Positions 36,283-48,451 of a stretch of DNA of 64,000 nt are shown here, in pieces (positions within the stretch are counted from its first letter, which is position 1; every line of letters begins with the position of its first letter). The stretch is from positions 4,774,001 through 4,838,000 of the forward strand of contig JAIQDT010000001.1 of assembly GCA_021521415.1 (NCBI GenBank), read 5' to 3'. The position numbers and the translations under genes are program-made. This stretch comes from Bidens hawaiensis. Lineage: Eukaryota; Streptophyta; Magnoliopsida; Asterales; Asteraceae. Below the pieces are notes generated by a model. It did no database searches, had not been told where the DNA came from, and saw only the letters and a program-made list of their open reading frames with translations.

Positions 36283-36880
36283 GTACCGTAAAAAAATGAT
36301 AAAAACCAACTGATTCCGCCTAGACTCATCGCCTCAACGTCTGAGACCGACAACTCTCGAATTTTGCCAACGTTCGAGTTTACCGATGGACACAACCCCG
36401 TTCGTGCACCTCAACTTTTTATATTATCCGTTTATGGCTCTGGTACCGTAACGAAAACTGACTGAATGTCAATTTGTTTTTTCTTTAGTTCTGGTATCCT
36501 AACGAACGTGACGAAAACCAACATCGGTCACCTTGACTCACAACATTTTTTTGAAATCTGGTACCGTAACGTAACACACGTAAGAAAACCAACCGAATGC
36601 CAATGTTTTTTGTAGCTTTGGTACCGTAACGAACGTGGCAGAAACCTGTCGAATTTGTGTACACTAATCGTCTCGACGCCCAGGATCAACAACGCTCGAA
36701 TCTTCCCAACGTCTGGGATCAAACGACCAACGCCATCCATTAGTTCACCTCAAATTTTATATTATTTTGTTTTATTTTTGGTTTTTAGTTATGATATCAT
36801 AATGCACGATGTTGAAACCGATCGAATTCACGTCGATTTATCGCCACGCCCGAGACCGACAACATTTGGGTTTTATTAAC
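36283..36880 (+). repeat. Degenerate repeat with CTGGTACCGTAACGAACGTG
   Basis: Six copies of TGGTACCGTAACGAACGTGA plus CGAAAACCAAC variants, spaced 50-170 bp. Phrases such as CCGACAACTCTCGAATTTTG are the reverse complement of text at 25130-25740. Confidence 0.65.
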
Positions 36881-37231
36881 CTGCCCAGCACCCGAGAAAA
36901 GCCCAAGTTGATTATATTAGAATTGGATTTGAGTTGTAATTATATTTGTACTTTATCTTATTGACCCGAAACTAGATCTTTGATATGGAATTGATATGAT
37001 AACAAGATGAACAAGAAGATAATATGAACAACAACACTTTGATTCAAACTCTAACTTGGATTGAATGATTTAAACGTTCTCATTGTTGCCCTATTTATAG
37101 ATTACATGAACCAATCATAAACTGACACTTTTACATGGAAGTTACAAACTTCCATATCAACACATCTAGACCCTAGACTTAACAGACTTGTTTAAGTATA
37201 ACTTAAACATACTTTTAACTAATTACACTAT
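36881..37231 (-). other. Possible Ty1/copia LTR piece, minus orientation
   Basis: On minus, a TCTATAAATAGGGCAACAAT TATA-type promoter (about 37092-37111) is followed by a leader with many CAA/GTT repeats, as in copia LTRs. No TG/CA ends or duplication were found. It abuts the LTR at 37232. Confidence 0.3.
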
Positions 37232-39658
37232 TGTCACACCCCAACCTAAGGCGGAAATGTCGGGGCGTGAGCTGATTGCCACAGCTCTCAAGGTACTATC
37301 AAGAAATTATAAAGCGACAATATCTAATTAATTTATTTATTATCAAACATTTATATACAACAAAATAAAGATAATTACAAATACAAAACTTTTTATTCTT
37401 GTATATGTTTTATCCTAAAGTCATCTCTATATGAGCTTCAGTTCGCTAAGCAATCCAAATCTATAACCTGCAAATGCGTACAAAATATATGTTTATCAAC
37501 AACACATGTTGAGTGAGTAGATCACCAGTTTTGACACAAACAAAAATGGTAATAATATATAATGATATAAGTGAATAAAAATAGGCAAAACTGTTATATG
37601 TGAGTATAACCAATTAAACCATAGCACATATATAAACAATCAACCATAAAGAAAGGGCTAAACCGTTGCCATGCGAATGGGCATTGGTTACCAAAAATGA
37701 GGTGTCGGTGAAACCATTGCCAATGCGATCGGGATCCGGCCACTACGACGGTCGTATGATCATACTATAATGAGATTATGTTGGACCTCTCCGAATGCGA
37801 TTCAAGTAAGCAAGTAAGAAAATAGCAAGTAACATACTATCATTCAATTGATAAACAACACAAAGATCACCGTTTGCGTTTGAGAAATAATAAGATAAAT
37901 AATCTGATAAATGGTACGCAAGTGTCCCCAAAACATTTAAAAACAAGTAAATTAGGTGAGTGATTACTCACATGATCGGTTGAACGAAAGAAATAAGTGA
38001 TGATGTGTGAGAGATGAACCCTTCGGGATATACCATCAATGATTCTTAGTTAAAATAATATAATATTATGGATTAATTAATAATGAGATAACACCTATAA
38101 AGAGTTTAGGATTCCGATGTGATTTAAGTTATGTTTGGAATTATAATATTATGGATTGAACGATTGCTTACTATTGCTATTATTATTGCAAACCAATATA
38201 TCTGTTATCCTTTGTTTGGAGGAATTATTACAAAATACCATCGATCTTATACTTGATAAAATAACTAATTAAATACTTTAAATAAGTAAATTATTTAAAT
38301 ATATATAAACATGGTTTAAGACAATATATATAAGTAAATAAATAAATTATAATAATAGTGTTTAAATAAAAACATACTTTGAATCGTCAACGGAGCTTTA
38401 AAGATAAGAGTTTTATTTAACGTTTTTAATATGTTTATTACATTATCGTTTAAAAAAATTAACATAATATATATATTTATATATATGACGAGTTAGTAAA
38501 GACGTTCAACGGCTAGAATACGTGAGTTAAAAGTGTCGGGTTTTAAATAAAAAGAATAAAGTCCAGTATTATTAAAATATACCTATAAATATAAATATAT
38601 ATGCATATAAATAAATAAGTATATATACGTAACAAAAGCTTTTAACGGAATTTTGACAAGGAACGTAACTCCATGATATTGGTTTTATTAAAATAATGTT
38701 TATTTAATACTTGATGTTAACAAATTTATAAATTAAATAACCATAAAAAAAGAAACAACATAAAAATATATAAAGCCGCGTCCAAGGGGGCTTGAACCCG
38801 CGCCCCTGGCCGGCTCAAACATAGAGCACACTCACCAAACCAAACGAACCAAGCTTACAACTGGTTAAGGTATGAAAACTATTTATTTATACTGAATTGA
38901 TATTTTTCCCCAAATAGTTTATAAACCCTAAAATCCTAAATCGATCAATCAGTGTTATATGCGTTTGATTAAGGTTAGGGTTAACGTTACAGAGATAAAA
39001 ACGAACATGTTGCTTAAATTAGTTACCTCATACACTGATGTATTGATGGCGTATTTGATAGCTATCCCCTTGGCCTAAACAAACTTGCGAACAGGAATTA
39101 AACGATGATTGTAACACAATTGATTATATGGGTTTGATAAATGATGTATCTAGGGTGGAGCAGACGGAAATAATTGAATTATAACAATCGTTTTGGTGTC
39201 TAAAGAATAACAGGTTAGGACGGCTAAACATATTTAGGTAATACGTATAATAGTTTTTATTGTTTCTTAATTAAAATCGTCAGTGAGTCGTATATGGTAA
39301 TAAGATCAAGATGCATAAATCAATTTCATAAATTGGACGAGAATTAAGGTACAAGCAACTTAAACGGGTTAATGGTTAACGGGTTTGTTCATGGATACGG
39401 GTCTAGGTAAAGTGGTAAACGGGTTAGAGATGATAATAAACCAAATTTGCACTTTTAGTCCCTAGAATATGGAAATGAAAACATAAATAGATAATAATTT
39501 AGTTTAGGATAAGTTTTGCCATATCTTGAAAGTTATTATTAATTAATTAAATAAGAATATAATAATAATAATTAATTTACTCAATAAAAGCGATAAAATT
39601 TCCCGAACATCAAAATGAGTCGGGTAATCTAAAATGGAAAAAAAATCGAGTTGTTACA
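37232..39658 (-). mobile_element. LTR of the TGTCACACCCC family (2.43 kb)
   Basis: On plus it opens TGTCACACCCCAACCTAAGG and ends GAGTTGTTACA. The opening and internal phrases (GACCTCTCCGAATGCG) match the LTRs at 54171 and 62111. The flanks (ACTAT and ACGAC) do not match. No internal region is attached, so it is a solo LTR with decayed flanks or one end of a rearranged element. It contains a GGTTCAAGCC B-box-like sequence on minus at about 38786-38800. Confidence 0.7.
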
Positions 39659-39836
39659 ACGACGACCCTTGTACTTCTTGATGACGAGTGATTAATACTA
39701 CATATCTTGTTTCCTTATTTTTATGTATCGTTCTCCTAATATAAAGAGGTATCGATTTAATGGAAAGGCAAAACAATTATATAACCTACTTTTACACACA
39801 TCAAATAGTTCTCTTCTAGAACACTTTTTTCATTTA

Positions 39837-41467
39837 GGGGTTTTTTATATACACCATGGGGTGTTTTGGAAAGTTTGGAAACACCCACCCATTAAGCCGC
39901 GGATCGGGCGATAAGCCGCTTAATGGTTGAGTGTTTTGGGAACATGTGTTTTTTTTGTCAGTTTGCTGTCTTTTTTTGTTATTTTATTATGTTTTTGTCT
40001 TTTTGTTGTCTTTTGTTTTATTTATTTTCTTTTGTATGTTTTGTTTTTTTGTGGCTCGGGTGGAACCGTTTTTTGATCGGTTTTGGAAGGTGACAACGAA
40101 ACAACAATTTTAAAATAAAAAATGTACAAAATAAAATGAACGAGATTTATATAATAATAATTAGTACATAACGACTAATGTTTGTTTTCTTTTTTTTGTA
40201 TGTCGGGTGTAACAGATTTTTGATCGGTTTTAAAGTTATAACGAATCAACAATTTTAAAATTGAAAACGAACAAAATAAGCATAACGCATAACCAGATTT
40301 ATAAAATAATAATAATTATTACATTACGAGTTCGAAAAAAAAACCAAACGAGTTCGGGCATAAGTAACAACATTAATATAATATAATATAATATAATATA
40401 ATATAATATAATTAAAAAATGGTGACGCGACACTGGAGGGGCTACAGCACCATTACACCCTAAAAACAAATTCTTACCATTTGATGACTGGGCGCTACGT
40501 GTCGCAATTTGCCTAATTTGTAACCGCTCCACTACACATAGCTTTAGTGGGGTGTAACCAATTTTTATTTTCAATAATTTTTTTGTTTTCAATCTATCGG
40601 TTTTAAAATTACAAAGAAACAACAATTTTAAAATTGAAACAAAACAACATAAACAAAACAAAATTATATAATAATATTAAATACATAACAACGAGTTCGA
40701 AAAAAAGAAACAACGCGATTTAAGAAAGCAAATTTTTAAATCTGCGTGTGGTGGGCTTGTCCCAAGCATCATCGTCTTCGTCGTTCTACTGTCGTGACAT
40801 CTCAAATTTTTTTATTTGTATTCGTTTATGTTTACCGACTCGAGAATGTAATTCGAAACTTTCTTATTAATAAAAACTTGTATTTATGAGTATTTAATTT
40901 TGTTTAATCCATTTTATATCCTCGTATTATTTAAACTCATCAAACAATATTGTTTAAATATGAATTACTTCAATAAAACCAGTAGCTTAAACTAGTTTGA
41001 GAATTTTTATTAATGAAAATCCCAAACTCGGGTTTAAGCGGATGTAAATCAACTCGATCTTGACATTAAATAAAGTTTGGTTCCAACACATCACAAACTT
41101 AAAATTTAAATAATATAAAATGAAACATAAATTAAAGATGTTAGGAAATATTTTTGTTGATTTGAACAGTGACTAGCTCGTTAAAACGAGAAGTTTGACC
41201 TTTACTCGGTTTTTACCCGAAACTTGGTCTAAAATGAAAAATATTTAAAAGTATTTTTTTTAAAGATTACTAATACAAAATCATAAACAAACAAAAGAAA
41301 AGTGAAAATAAAAGAAAAAACAACAAAACAATAAAATAATGAAAAAAGACAACAAAAGACAAAAAAAGACATTTTTTAAAAGACCTCACCAATATACGAC
41401 GAATCGGTCGTTAAACCGCGTAATGGGTGGGTGTTTTAATTTTTTGGTGGTGTCTCTAACATCACCC
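39837..41467. mobile_element. 1.63-kb long-TIR DNA transposon-like element, 8-bp TSD
   Basis: The same TTCATTTA flanks it at 39829-39836 and 41468-41475. The ends are inverted copies: AAACACCCACCCATTA then a GCGG sequence near 39885 and its reverse complement near 41418-41435. Beyond that, TGTCTTTTTTTGT-rich tracts also mirror each other, so the inverted repeat may reach about 200 bp. The outermost 19 bases match at about 13 positions. No transposase is present. An 8-9 bp duplication and long TIRs fit Mutator-like or hAT-like non-autonomous elements. Confidence 0.6.
40075..40690 (+). repeat. Three internal repeats and an (AATAT)n run inside the TIR element
   Basis: GATCGGTTTTGGAAGGTGAC/AACGAAACAACAATTTTAAA-type text recurs near 40075, 40218 and 40590, each followed by an AT-rich tail with ACGAGTTCG. 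A pentanucleotide run of about seven AATAT units lies near 40376-40411. Confidence 0.65.
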
Positions 41468-41475
41468 TTCATTTA

Positions 41476-43317
41476 TATCGAGTACAAGCTATCGTAAAAG
41501 GAGACTACAGAGACAAAAAAAAACAGTAATGATGTGGCTAAAAAGTGCTTTTTTTATTATTTTATTCATAAAAAATAATATTTAATATATAAATGTTTTC
41601 GTTATGAACATATGGAATGCAACCATCTTATCGAGCTTCTACTTTCCTTGAATATGGGACTCATGCTATCATTAAATTAATAGTTCTTTTTCACTTAAGG
41701 TGGGTTTGATGAAGGGAAAATGAATATAAATAATTAAAGAAAACAAAAGGAAAGGAACAAAGATAAGAAAACAAGGGGAGATGTCAACCGAAGAAAGAAA
41801 CAACTACCACTAACATGTTTATACTAATCCAAAAACTAAAAGTTAAATCCAGTATCTGTGGGTGATCATTGTGAAGAAGAGTGACATGAGAGATGATGCA
41901 TGAGGTGCCTTGGGCGTTAACATGTGGTGTGTTTAAGCTTTAATAAAAAGTTTATTTAAAAAAACACATGGCAGTTGGTCTTCTTGTCCAATGTTATAAA
42001 GGTGATGGCCAGATCTTTGGATCTTAAGGTTTGAAGTTCGAAACATGGCTCATGGACGCAATGATGGGTTTTTCTATAATGGTGGTTTTCCTCTTTTTAA
42101 TGTTCCTGAGTGAGTTATGTCGGATATTATGGAGGTTCTAAACACTGTTTAAAAAACCAGTAGAAAAACACAAAATAACATGTCTCTTATAATAATAATA
42201 ACTTAGATGTTTTCTTCTTTTCATATGCAGATGTTTTCTTATAAAAAAAACATTTTATTTGTATAATGATTATAGTTTCTTTATCGTGCATGGAGCCGAC
42301 AAAAAAATCTGGAAATCTTCTCGACACAATTAAGATTTAGGATCATTTTAGTTATACATCTATAATAGTCTATGATGATATTAAGGATGACAATGCATGG
42401 GTCGGGTTTGGGTGATGTTTATTTCCAAACTCATCTCAAACCTGTCGGGTTTTAATCGGGTATTACCTGTTCGGTTTCAGGGTTTCCTATTGGATTTCAG
42501 GTTTTAACAAAAAACCATTTGAACATACACAGTCCAAAACCCATTGTGTTTTAGCTAATTTTATTTGCTATTGCATTTCATTTCGTCTACTGAGAGTTTT
42601 AACTAGTTGAATTATTGTATATGTTATTCTATTTAATGCGGTGTACTGTGACTGACTGATACATTTTTATTTGATCACTTGATTAGATTGTGTTTCACAT
42701 ATACATTTTAAAAAGACGAGTGCTGTTTGGAATCAATTCAAAAGATACAAAGCTAATGCAAAAGAAAACAACATGCATAGTTGAACAGAAAATTATATTT
42801 ATAAGCATAGACAAGTTTCAACAAATATTATATTATAATATACTCTATATGTATCCAATATAAAAAGTGTACATCGGGTAAATGGATCAATTTTATTGGG
42901 TAATCGGGTCAAGTAATCAGGTATATTACAAATCCCAGATTCGTCCCAAACTCATGAAAAATTTCAAAACTATCCCAAACCCGTCCCAAACCCGTCCCAA
43001 ACCCTAATAAGTCGGGTATTAGTCGCTTCAATTATGTCAGGTTTCGGGTTTTCCTATCGGGTTCGAATTTCATTATCAGATGATATAAGGTCTGTAAAAT
43101 CTATCTTTTCTTGTTTTTCTACTCTAGTCAATGAAAGTAAAATGTATCATATTATATTTATCTTTGCACACAAGTATTTGTGTTTTTCTTTTAGTTTTGT
43201 ATAGTCATATCTACTTTTATTATTACATAGTTTTTTTTTATAATAAAGTTGTCGTTCTTAAAAATATATAAATCTTTTGATGGCTAGTGTTTTCGAGATT
43301 TCGTATGCAAGGTAATT
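41476..43317. other. Intergenic stretch with CGGGT/CCCAAAC-rich block; no gene
   Basis: A possible tRNA-derived SINE relic lies at about 41985-42110 (GTTCGAAAC B-box-like motif). A block at about 42395-43080 is rich in CGGGTTTGGGT at its left and CCCAAACCCGTCCC at its right, perhaps the arms of a small inverted element. Neither has clear ends. Confidence 0.35.
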
Positions 43318-44124
43318 TGAAGAAACACAAATCCACCCCTTAGGCCTAATGACTTAGTCCAATGGTTATGGTTAAGGGTTATGGTTAAGTATCTCCCACG
43401 ATGGGTTGGAATCCTTCTTGGGACAAACGAGTGCTTCTGGCAAAACAGAACACCGTGAGCTCGTTTCGAGTAATATGGGGGGGGGGGATTTCCTTTCGTA
43501 ACCACCATCCAGCGTGAGAATCAGTATTTTTTATGTGGTAAGAGTATGTAGAGAGAGTATATGATATTGGATGCTGGATCCTTTACCGTTTGGAGGTATT
43601 GTGGTATTTACAGCCGGAGGAGAGAGAGTACGGGCAACTGCCTTGTCAGGCTTTTCACTAATTATATTCTCTATTCATGTGATTGTGGAGGTTGGTGGGC
43701 ATCATGGCCTTTTAATATTGACGTGGTTTACTATTTTGGACCGTCCTTTATGTGTTGTTGATTCCCCATTGGTTGGGCGATATTCCCGATGTATATTCTT
43801 CCTTTTTGTCCCATACTGGTGGAGATCTTGGCGCTACCATTCCCGAGGTGTCAGAGAATGTTTATTATATTTTTTGCCAAATTTCTGGCGCCATGATATC
43901 CGCCTGGCGCTTCATCTCTTCACTCAGCGGGACCTTATAATACTTTAGGGTGGGTTTAGTACCCTACCCCTACAAGTCCTCCTAGTCCAGAGAATGTTTA
44001 TTATATTTTTTGCCAAATTTCTGGCGCCATGATATCCGCCTGGTGCTTCATCTCTTCACTCAGCGGGACCTTATAATACTTTAGGGTGGGTTTAGTACCC
44101 TACCCCTACAAGTCCTCCTAGTCC
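43318..44124 (-). repeat. 3' LTR of the Tat/Retand-like element (inner end not fixed)
   Basis: 43318 to about 43690 matches 53804-54170. Beyond that the mate has been split off by the insertion at 54171, so the inner end of the LTR cannot be set by comparison; the end given is a minimum. It contains an 11-base G run at 43477-43487 and the duplication listed next. Confidence 0.65.
43853..44124 (+). repeat. Exact-looking tandem duplication of 136 bp
   Basis: AGAGAATGTTTATTATATTT begins at 43853 and again at 43989. The two copies differ at about one position (GGCGCTTC versus GGTGCTTC), so the duplication is recent. Confidence 0.9.
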
Positions 44125-44235
44125 TTAGTTGCCCTTTTTGAAGAAAGGGGGGCAATGAACTTATCATGGGTTCTGAGTGTTTCTTTTAGGTGAAACTTAT
44201 TTGCCACCAATAGTGGTCTTTATTCAAGTGGAGGT

Positions 44236-44530
44236 TATTAACAACCATCCATCGCCGTATGCTTTCTGGCAGGAGATTGTTAATAACCATCCCTTGGCGG
44301 AGCCATTTTGGCGGGAGGCTGTGGATAGCCTTCCCATGGCGGAGATTTTTTTGGCGAAAGGCTTACATGGCGGAGCCTTTTTTGGTGGGAGGCTCTAGAT
44401 AGCCTTCCCATGACGGAGCCTTTTTTGGCTGGAGGCTTTAGATAGTCTTCCCATGGCGGAGCCTTTTTTGACAGGAGGCTTTTGATAGCCTTCCCATGGC
44501 GGAGCCTTTTTTGGCAAGTGGCTTTTTTGC
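44236..44530 (+). repeat. Minisatellite of about 43 bp, seven copies
   Basis: The unit contains GATAGCCTTCCCATGGCGGA, then GCCTTTTTTGGCGGGAGGCT. Copies at the left are more diverged. It lies just upstream of the TATA box of the plus-strand extra gene. Confidence 0.85.
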
Positions 44531-44815
44531 CAACACTTGGTCATTCATCTACTCTTGTTGAAGAGTTGAAGTGTTATTTGGTGGGAAGAGATGAAATAAA
44601 TGAATGTCAGTGATACGACGGTTTGATTTGACAGTTTGACGATGGTTACATGTTGCAGTGCAGCTTTTTCGTCTGTGTCAGGCGCGCGGGCAAGAATCCT
44701 GGTGACGCGCCCAGCTGTAACACATTTTCTTGCCATATCCTCGTCGTGCCGCCTGGTTATTGGGCCGCGTGTCTTCCTTCACATCTGTACCCCTCTCCAG
44801 CATTAGTTGCGATGG

Positions 44816-44823
44816 GTATAAAA
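44816..44823 (+). promoter_or_regulatory. TATA box of the antisense extra gene
   Basis: TATAAAAG in the context GATGGGTATAAAAGGAGAGG, 136 bases before an ATG in ACCATGG context at 44959. The implied start site is near 44850, followed by a CT-rich leader. It lies outside the defined LTR match and on the strand opposite to gag-pol. Confidence 0.6.
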
Positions 44824-44958
44824 GGAGAGGTTCCACCTTATTCTTCCCTATTCACCAAATTTCTTTTGCTTCGTCTTTCTCTCTTTTCTTCTTTCCTTGC
44901 TATTATTCCTATTTTGGCCGAGTCGTCTCAATCCTCCAAAGTAAATAAGAGTAACACC

Positions 44959-47900
44959 ATGGAGTTTGTTGGTTGCCGGATGTCCTCCGAGGACTTCGAC
45001 AACATGGTTAAGGTTTACCGCCTTGGGCCTGACTTTGAGCCCGAGTTGCCTGCTCCAGGCAAGACGGCTGGACAGCCTCCCTCCAGCAAGATTGTCGTGT
45101 ATAAGGAGTATTTTCTCCTTGGCAACTTCCGTTTTCCCATTACTCGTTTTCTAGTTGGAGGTCTTGGATGTGTTTGGGTTGCATTTGACCCAAATCAATC
45201 CACTTGGAATGGCTCGCCTCTGCCATTTTTAAGTATACTTGTCGCTGCCTTGGCATTACGCCAACAACCGACAAGATGGCGGCCTTTTTATCAATGGCGC
45301 CTATCTCAGGGCTGGTATAACTTGTTTACCCGTCCTGGCGCCAAGGCCATTGCTCTGGAGGCGCCAAAGAGTTTGCATGAGTGGAAGAGTCTTTTCTTCT
45401 ACGTGACTGCGTGGGTGGTTCCACATGCAATGCATTTTGCGGAAGTCAAGGACCTCCCGGAGCCTAAACCAGTCCCTTATTCTAGGATGGACTGATTTAA
45501 TACTTTACAGGCCAGCCTTTCCCCACTTCGTCCTTATCAGGAGGGTGCGCTGGTGCTGTTTGGGATGAGCCGCATCTGGGACGATGTGACTAGGGTTCCA
45601 TTTATCCAGAACGGTGGCCAAGGTTAGTGGCCTATTTATTTCCCGTGGATTTCTTTTTGTTCCTTAAATTTTTCACGTATTTTTTGTAACTTTTGTTATA
45701 TTGCCGAGGTAAAGGATCCTCTGTTGCTTTTGCTCCCTTTGCCCAAGGGTACCAAGATCCTGTTCCGACAGGAGTTAGGTCCCCGTGAGGAGCCCATCCT
45801 TATGAGGACAGCTCCTAACTTTTTTGTTTCCTCTTCCTATGGGGCAGTCACTACCACCGCGACCGCTGCCACCTCTCAGCTTCGTTAAACCAAAAGAGGG
45901 TAAGTTGTGATTTCATTCTTATTCATAGGTGCTTTTCTAACACTTTTTCTTTTCAGGTAAACATTCTCATATTGTGCGCTTTCCTAAATGCGGTGGGAAA
46001 GCTGCATAAGCTAGTGGTTGGAAGGTGGTTGCGCCTCTGAGAGGTTCCGCCGTGAGAGACGTTGTGCATGATGATGAAGACGACATCCTCGTCTCCGATG
46101 TTCCATTTGGACCTCCCATATCTTCGTCGGCGACATTGCTAGATTCGTTTAGTTTTGGCGCCGGCACACTGTCACTCCCAACCGCCTGTAGCCAGGCTAT
46201 GGGAGGTCTCCCTATGCCTTCAGTCTTTTAGCCTAGAACTGTTGTGGACACGAGTCCGCTCGCCGTCGCCCCAGTTTCGACGGATGGTGGTCTTGTGATA
46301 CCTTTAGGCTCTGCGCCTGGAACTATTGTGGATACTACCGTATCTACCAGTTCACCGTTTTGTTCTTCTGCTACCAATGGGGTGTTCACTGTCCCACACC
46401 ATGTGGCATCTATGCCGGCGGCCGACGATGAGGAAGAGGAAGAGACTCGTCTTTTCAAGAAGCCTCGCCTTGGCGGGTTTGTGAAAATGAGTGGCCTGGT
46501 TAAGTCTCGAGGTACGGTGTGTTATGCTTATCCTCATTATTGAGTTGCCATGGTGTTGACTGTCTTTGTTTTTCAGGGTTCTCGAAGGTATCTTCTTCGA
46601 CGGATGCTCCTGTGGTTTCTGCTGTCACCATTCCTTCGGTGACGAGTTTTGTTAGTTCGCCTATGAAGACAAGTGCGGGCAACTTGTCCGAGGCGATGCC
46701 TACTGTACAATCGGTGAGTTTGCAGATGATGACGAGTGTTGTTGGCCCATCTGAGGCCGATACCATTGTGACGATGGTTCCTGTATCAACGGAACCTGTT
46801 ATTCCGTCTGAGTCTCAGTCTAAGGTGTCAATTTTTGAACCGATGAATACAACTTTGGACGAGTTGTCTAAGGTTCCCATCGGCGAATCACTCGGTGTAT
46901 CTTTTGCTAATTTTCTGAAGTCCAAGGAGTCCTCGCCGGTCAAGACTTTTGTTCTTGACGATGATGAGATTGTTAAACCGCCTCTTTTTGATGTTGGGGC
47001 GGTGGTTAGCGGTAAATTTTTATTTTCCGGGTAGTGGTGGTGGTGGTTCTAGTGGCAGTGTGTCTATCATTGTAGATACAGACCCCCGCGATTCTATTGA
47101 GGCTAACCAGGTTCATCAGACTAAATGGAAGATCACCCGCGAAGCCAATTTTGAAGACCCTGCTACATGTATAGAATTTTTTAACCATGTTTTCCCTCCT
47201 GGTGAGCGCATTGCTCGCAAGTTCCAGCTTCGGGATAGTTTGACGTCTGATGCCATTTGCAACCATGTCCAGTCTCTTTCTTGCCTAGCCGAGCTAGTGC
47301 GTGACAACCGAGCCCTTTATGCGGAGAAAATTGAATATTACGCTACTATGAGAGATATGGAGCAGGCTGTGAAGAATACCGAGGCGGCCACTTTGAAAGC
47401 GGGTCGGGAGGCAGCGGAGCACCACCAGGCTCTGAGTGTTATTGAAGCAAAGCTGTCAAAGGAGGAGGCAGATTTGGCGGAATCTGTCTGTGAGCGCGCT
47501 GAGCGCTATAAGGATTTCCAGGCTACGTGCAGGAAGTCTAATGATGATATTGCTGATGCGCGCAGCCGGGCTCATGCTGCCAAGGAGGCCGCCGCCAAAC
47601 TCGAAGAAGAAAACGTCAATCTTCGTAAGCGGATTGACGACTTGGAGGCGGAGGCAGCTTTGAGGAAGGCAGACGCGGGCAAGCTGGCTGATACACTTGC
47701 CACTAAAGAGAAGACCATCGAGTCTTTAACCGCTGGGTGTGCCGCCGCTGCCGCTGACCGCGATTGGTTGTTGAAACAAGCCATCCGCAAGGTATGTCGT
47801 GTTAGTTACCTATTCTTTTTATTTGCTTCATACTAACTTGTTTCTTTTGTTATCTTTAAGGTTTCCCAACACATTATTAATGATGATGACATAACGAAGA

Positions 47901-48240
47901 GCGTTGGGCATCTTGCTACCGTTGCGCAGTAACTAGGGCACAAGGCTGGTTTCCAAGAGGTCGTCACGCATTTGCGTGATACTCTTCTTCCTGAAGCCTA
48001 TGTTCTTCATGACATTGATGTGGAAGTAGAGTACAAGGCTGCTGAGGTTGAGTATGTGGATCTTTCGTTTCCCATGTTATCTGTTGTTGCCCAGTATGCC
48101 AAGGAAGAAAATGGTATGCAGTTGCTGAGAAGGCTGTTGAAGCCAGAGTAGGCTAGTCCTTCTGCAGGTCATGATGATGGTGGTAATGATGCTGCTGCGG
48201 CTCAAGATCAAGCGGGGAAGAGATTAGACGACGTCGATTA
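44959..48240 (+). pseudogene. Antisense extra ORF of the Tat/Retand-like element: gypsy-type 'transposase' domain plus coiled coil
   Basis: ATG at 44959 opens MEFVGCRMSSEDFDNM. Residues about 60-180 resemble the plant domain annotated as 'putative gypsy type transposon' (GNFRFPITRFL, PTRWRPFYQW, SQGWYNLFTRPGAK, PKSLHEWKSLFFYV). After apparent introns (about 45623-45708, 45900-45957, 46513-46576, 47792-47860) comes a Ser/Thr/Val-rich linker with an acidic DDEEEEETRLFKKPR patch. A long Glu/Ala-rich coiled coil follows (about 47290-47785, NLRKRIDDLEAEAALRKAD), then a tail ending GKRLDDVD at 48240. Stops at 45493 and near 45886, 46008, 46229, 47930 and 48148, plus a frameshift near 47020, show decay. 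The role is unknown. It may bind the element's nucleoprotein or be a captured host gene. Confidence 0.65.
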
Positions 48241-48451
48241 GGTCTTCTCCCATTGATTTGTATAGTTGGTAGGAATGTAATTTCCTTTGGCGGATGTTGG
48301 TATCCGCTTTGCAAATATTTTTTTGTATATAAATGGAATGAAGTTTGTTGAGATTTTTGCGTTTGTCGTTTTGCCATTTGAAATGCGGAGTATCGTTTTC
48401 ATTCATTGTCAATGGCCCTTGGCCCGTTTTTACAAGGTGAAATCGATTTAC

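Noticed and set aside
42395..43080. Possible small inverted-repeat transposon with CGGGTTTGGG and CCCAAACCCG arms
   Set aside because: The arms are low-complexity and I could not find matching ends or a duplication.
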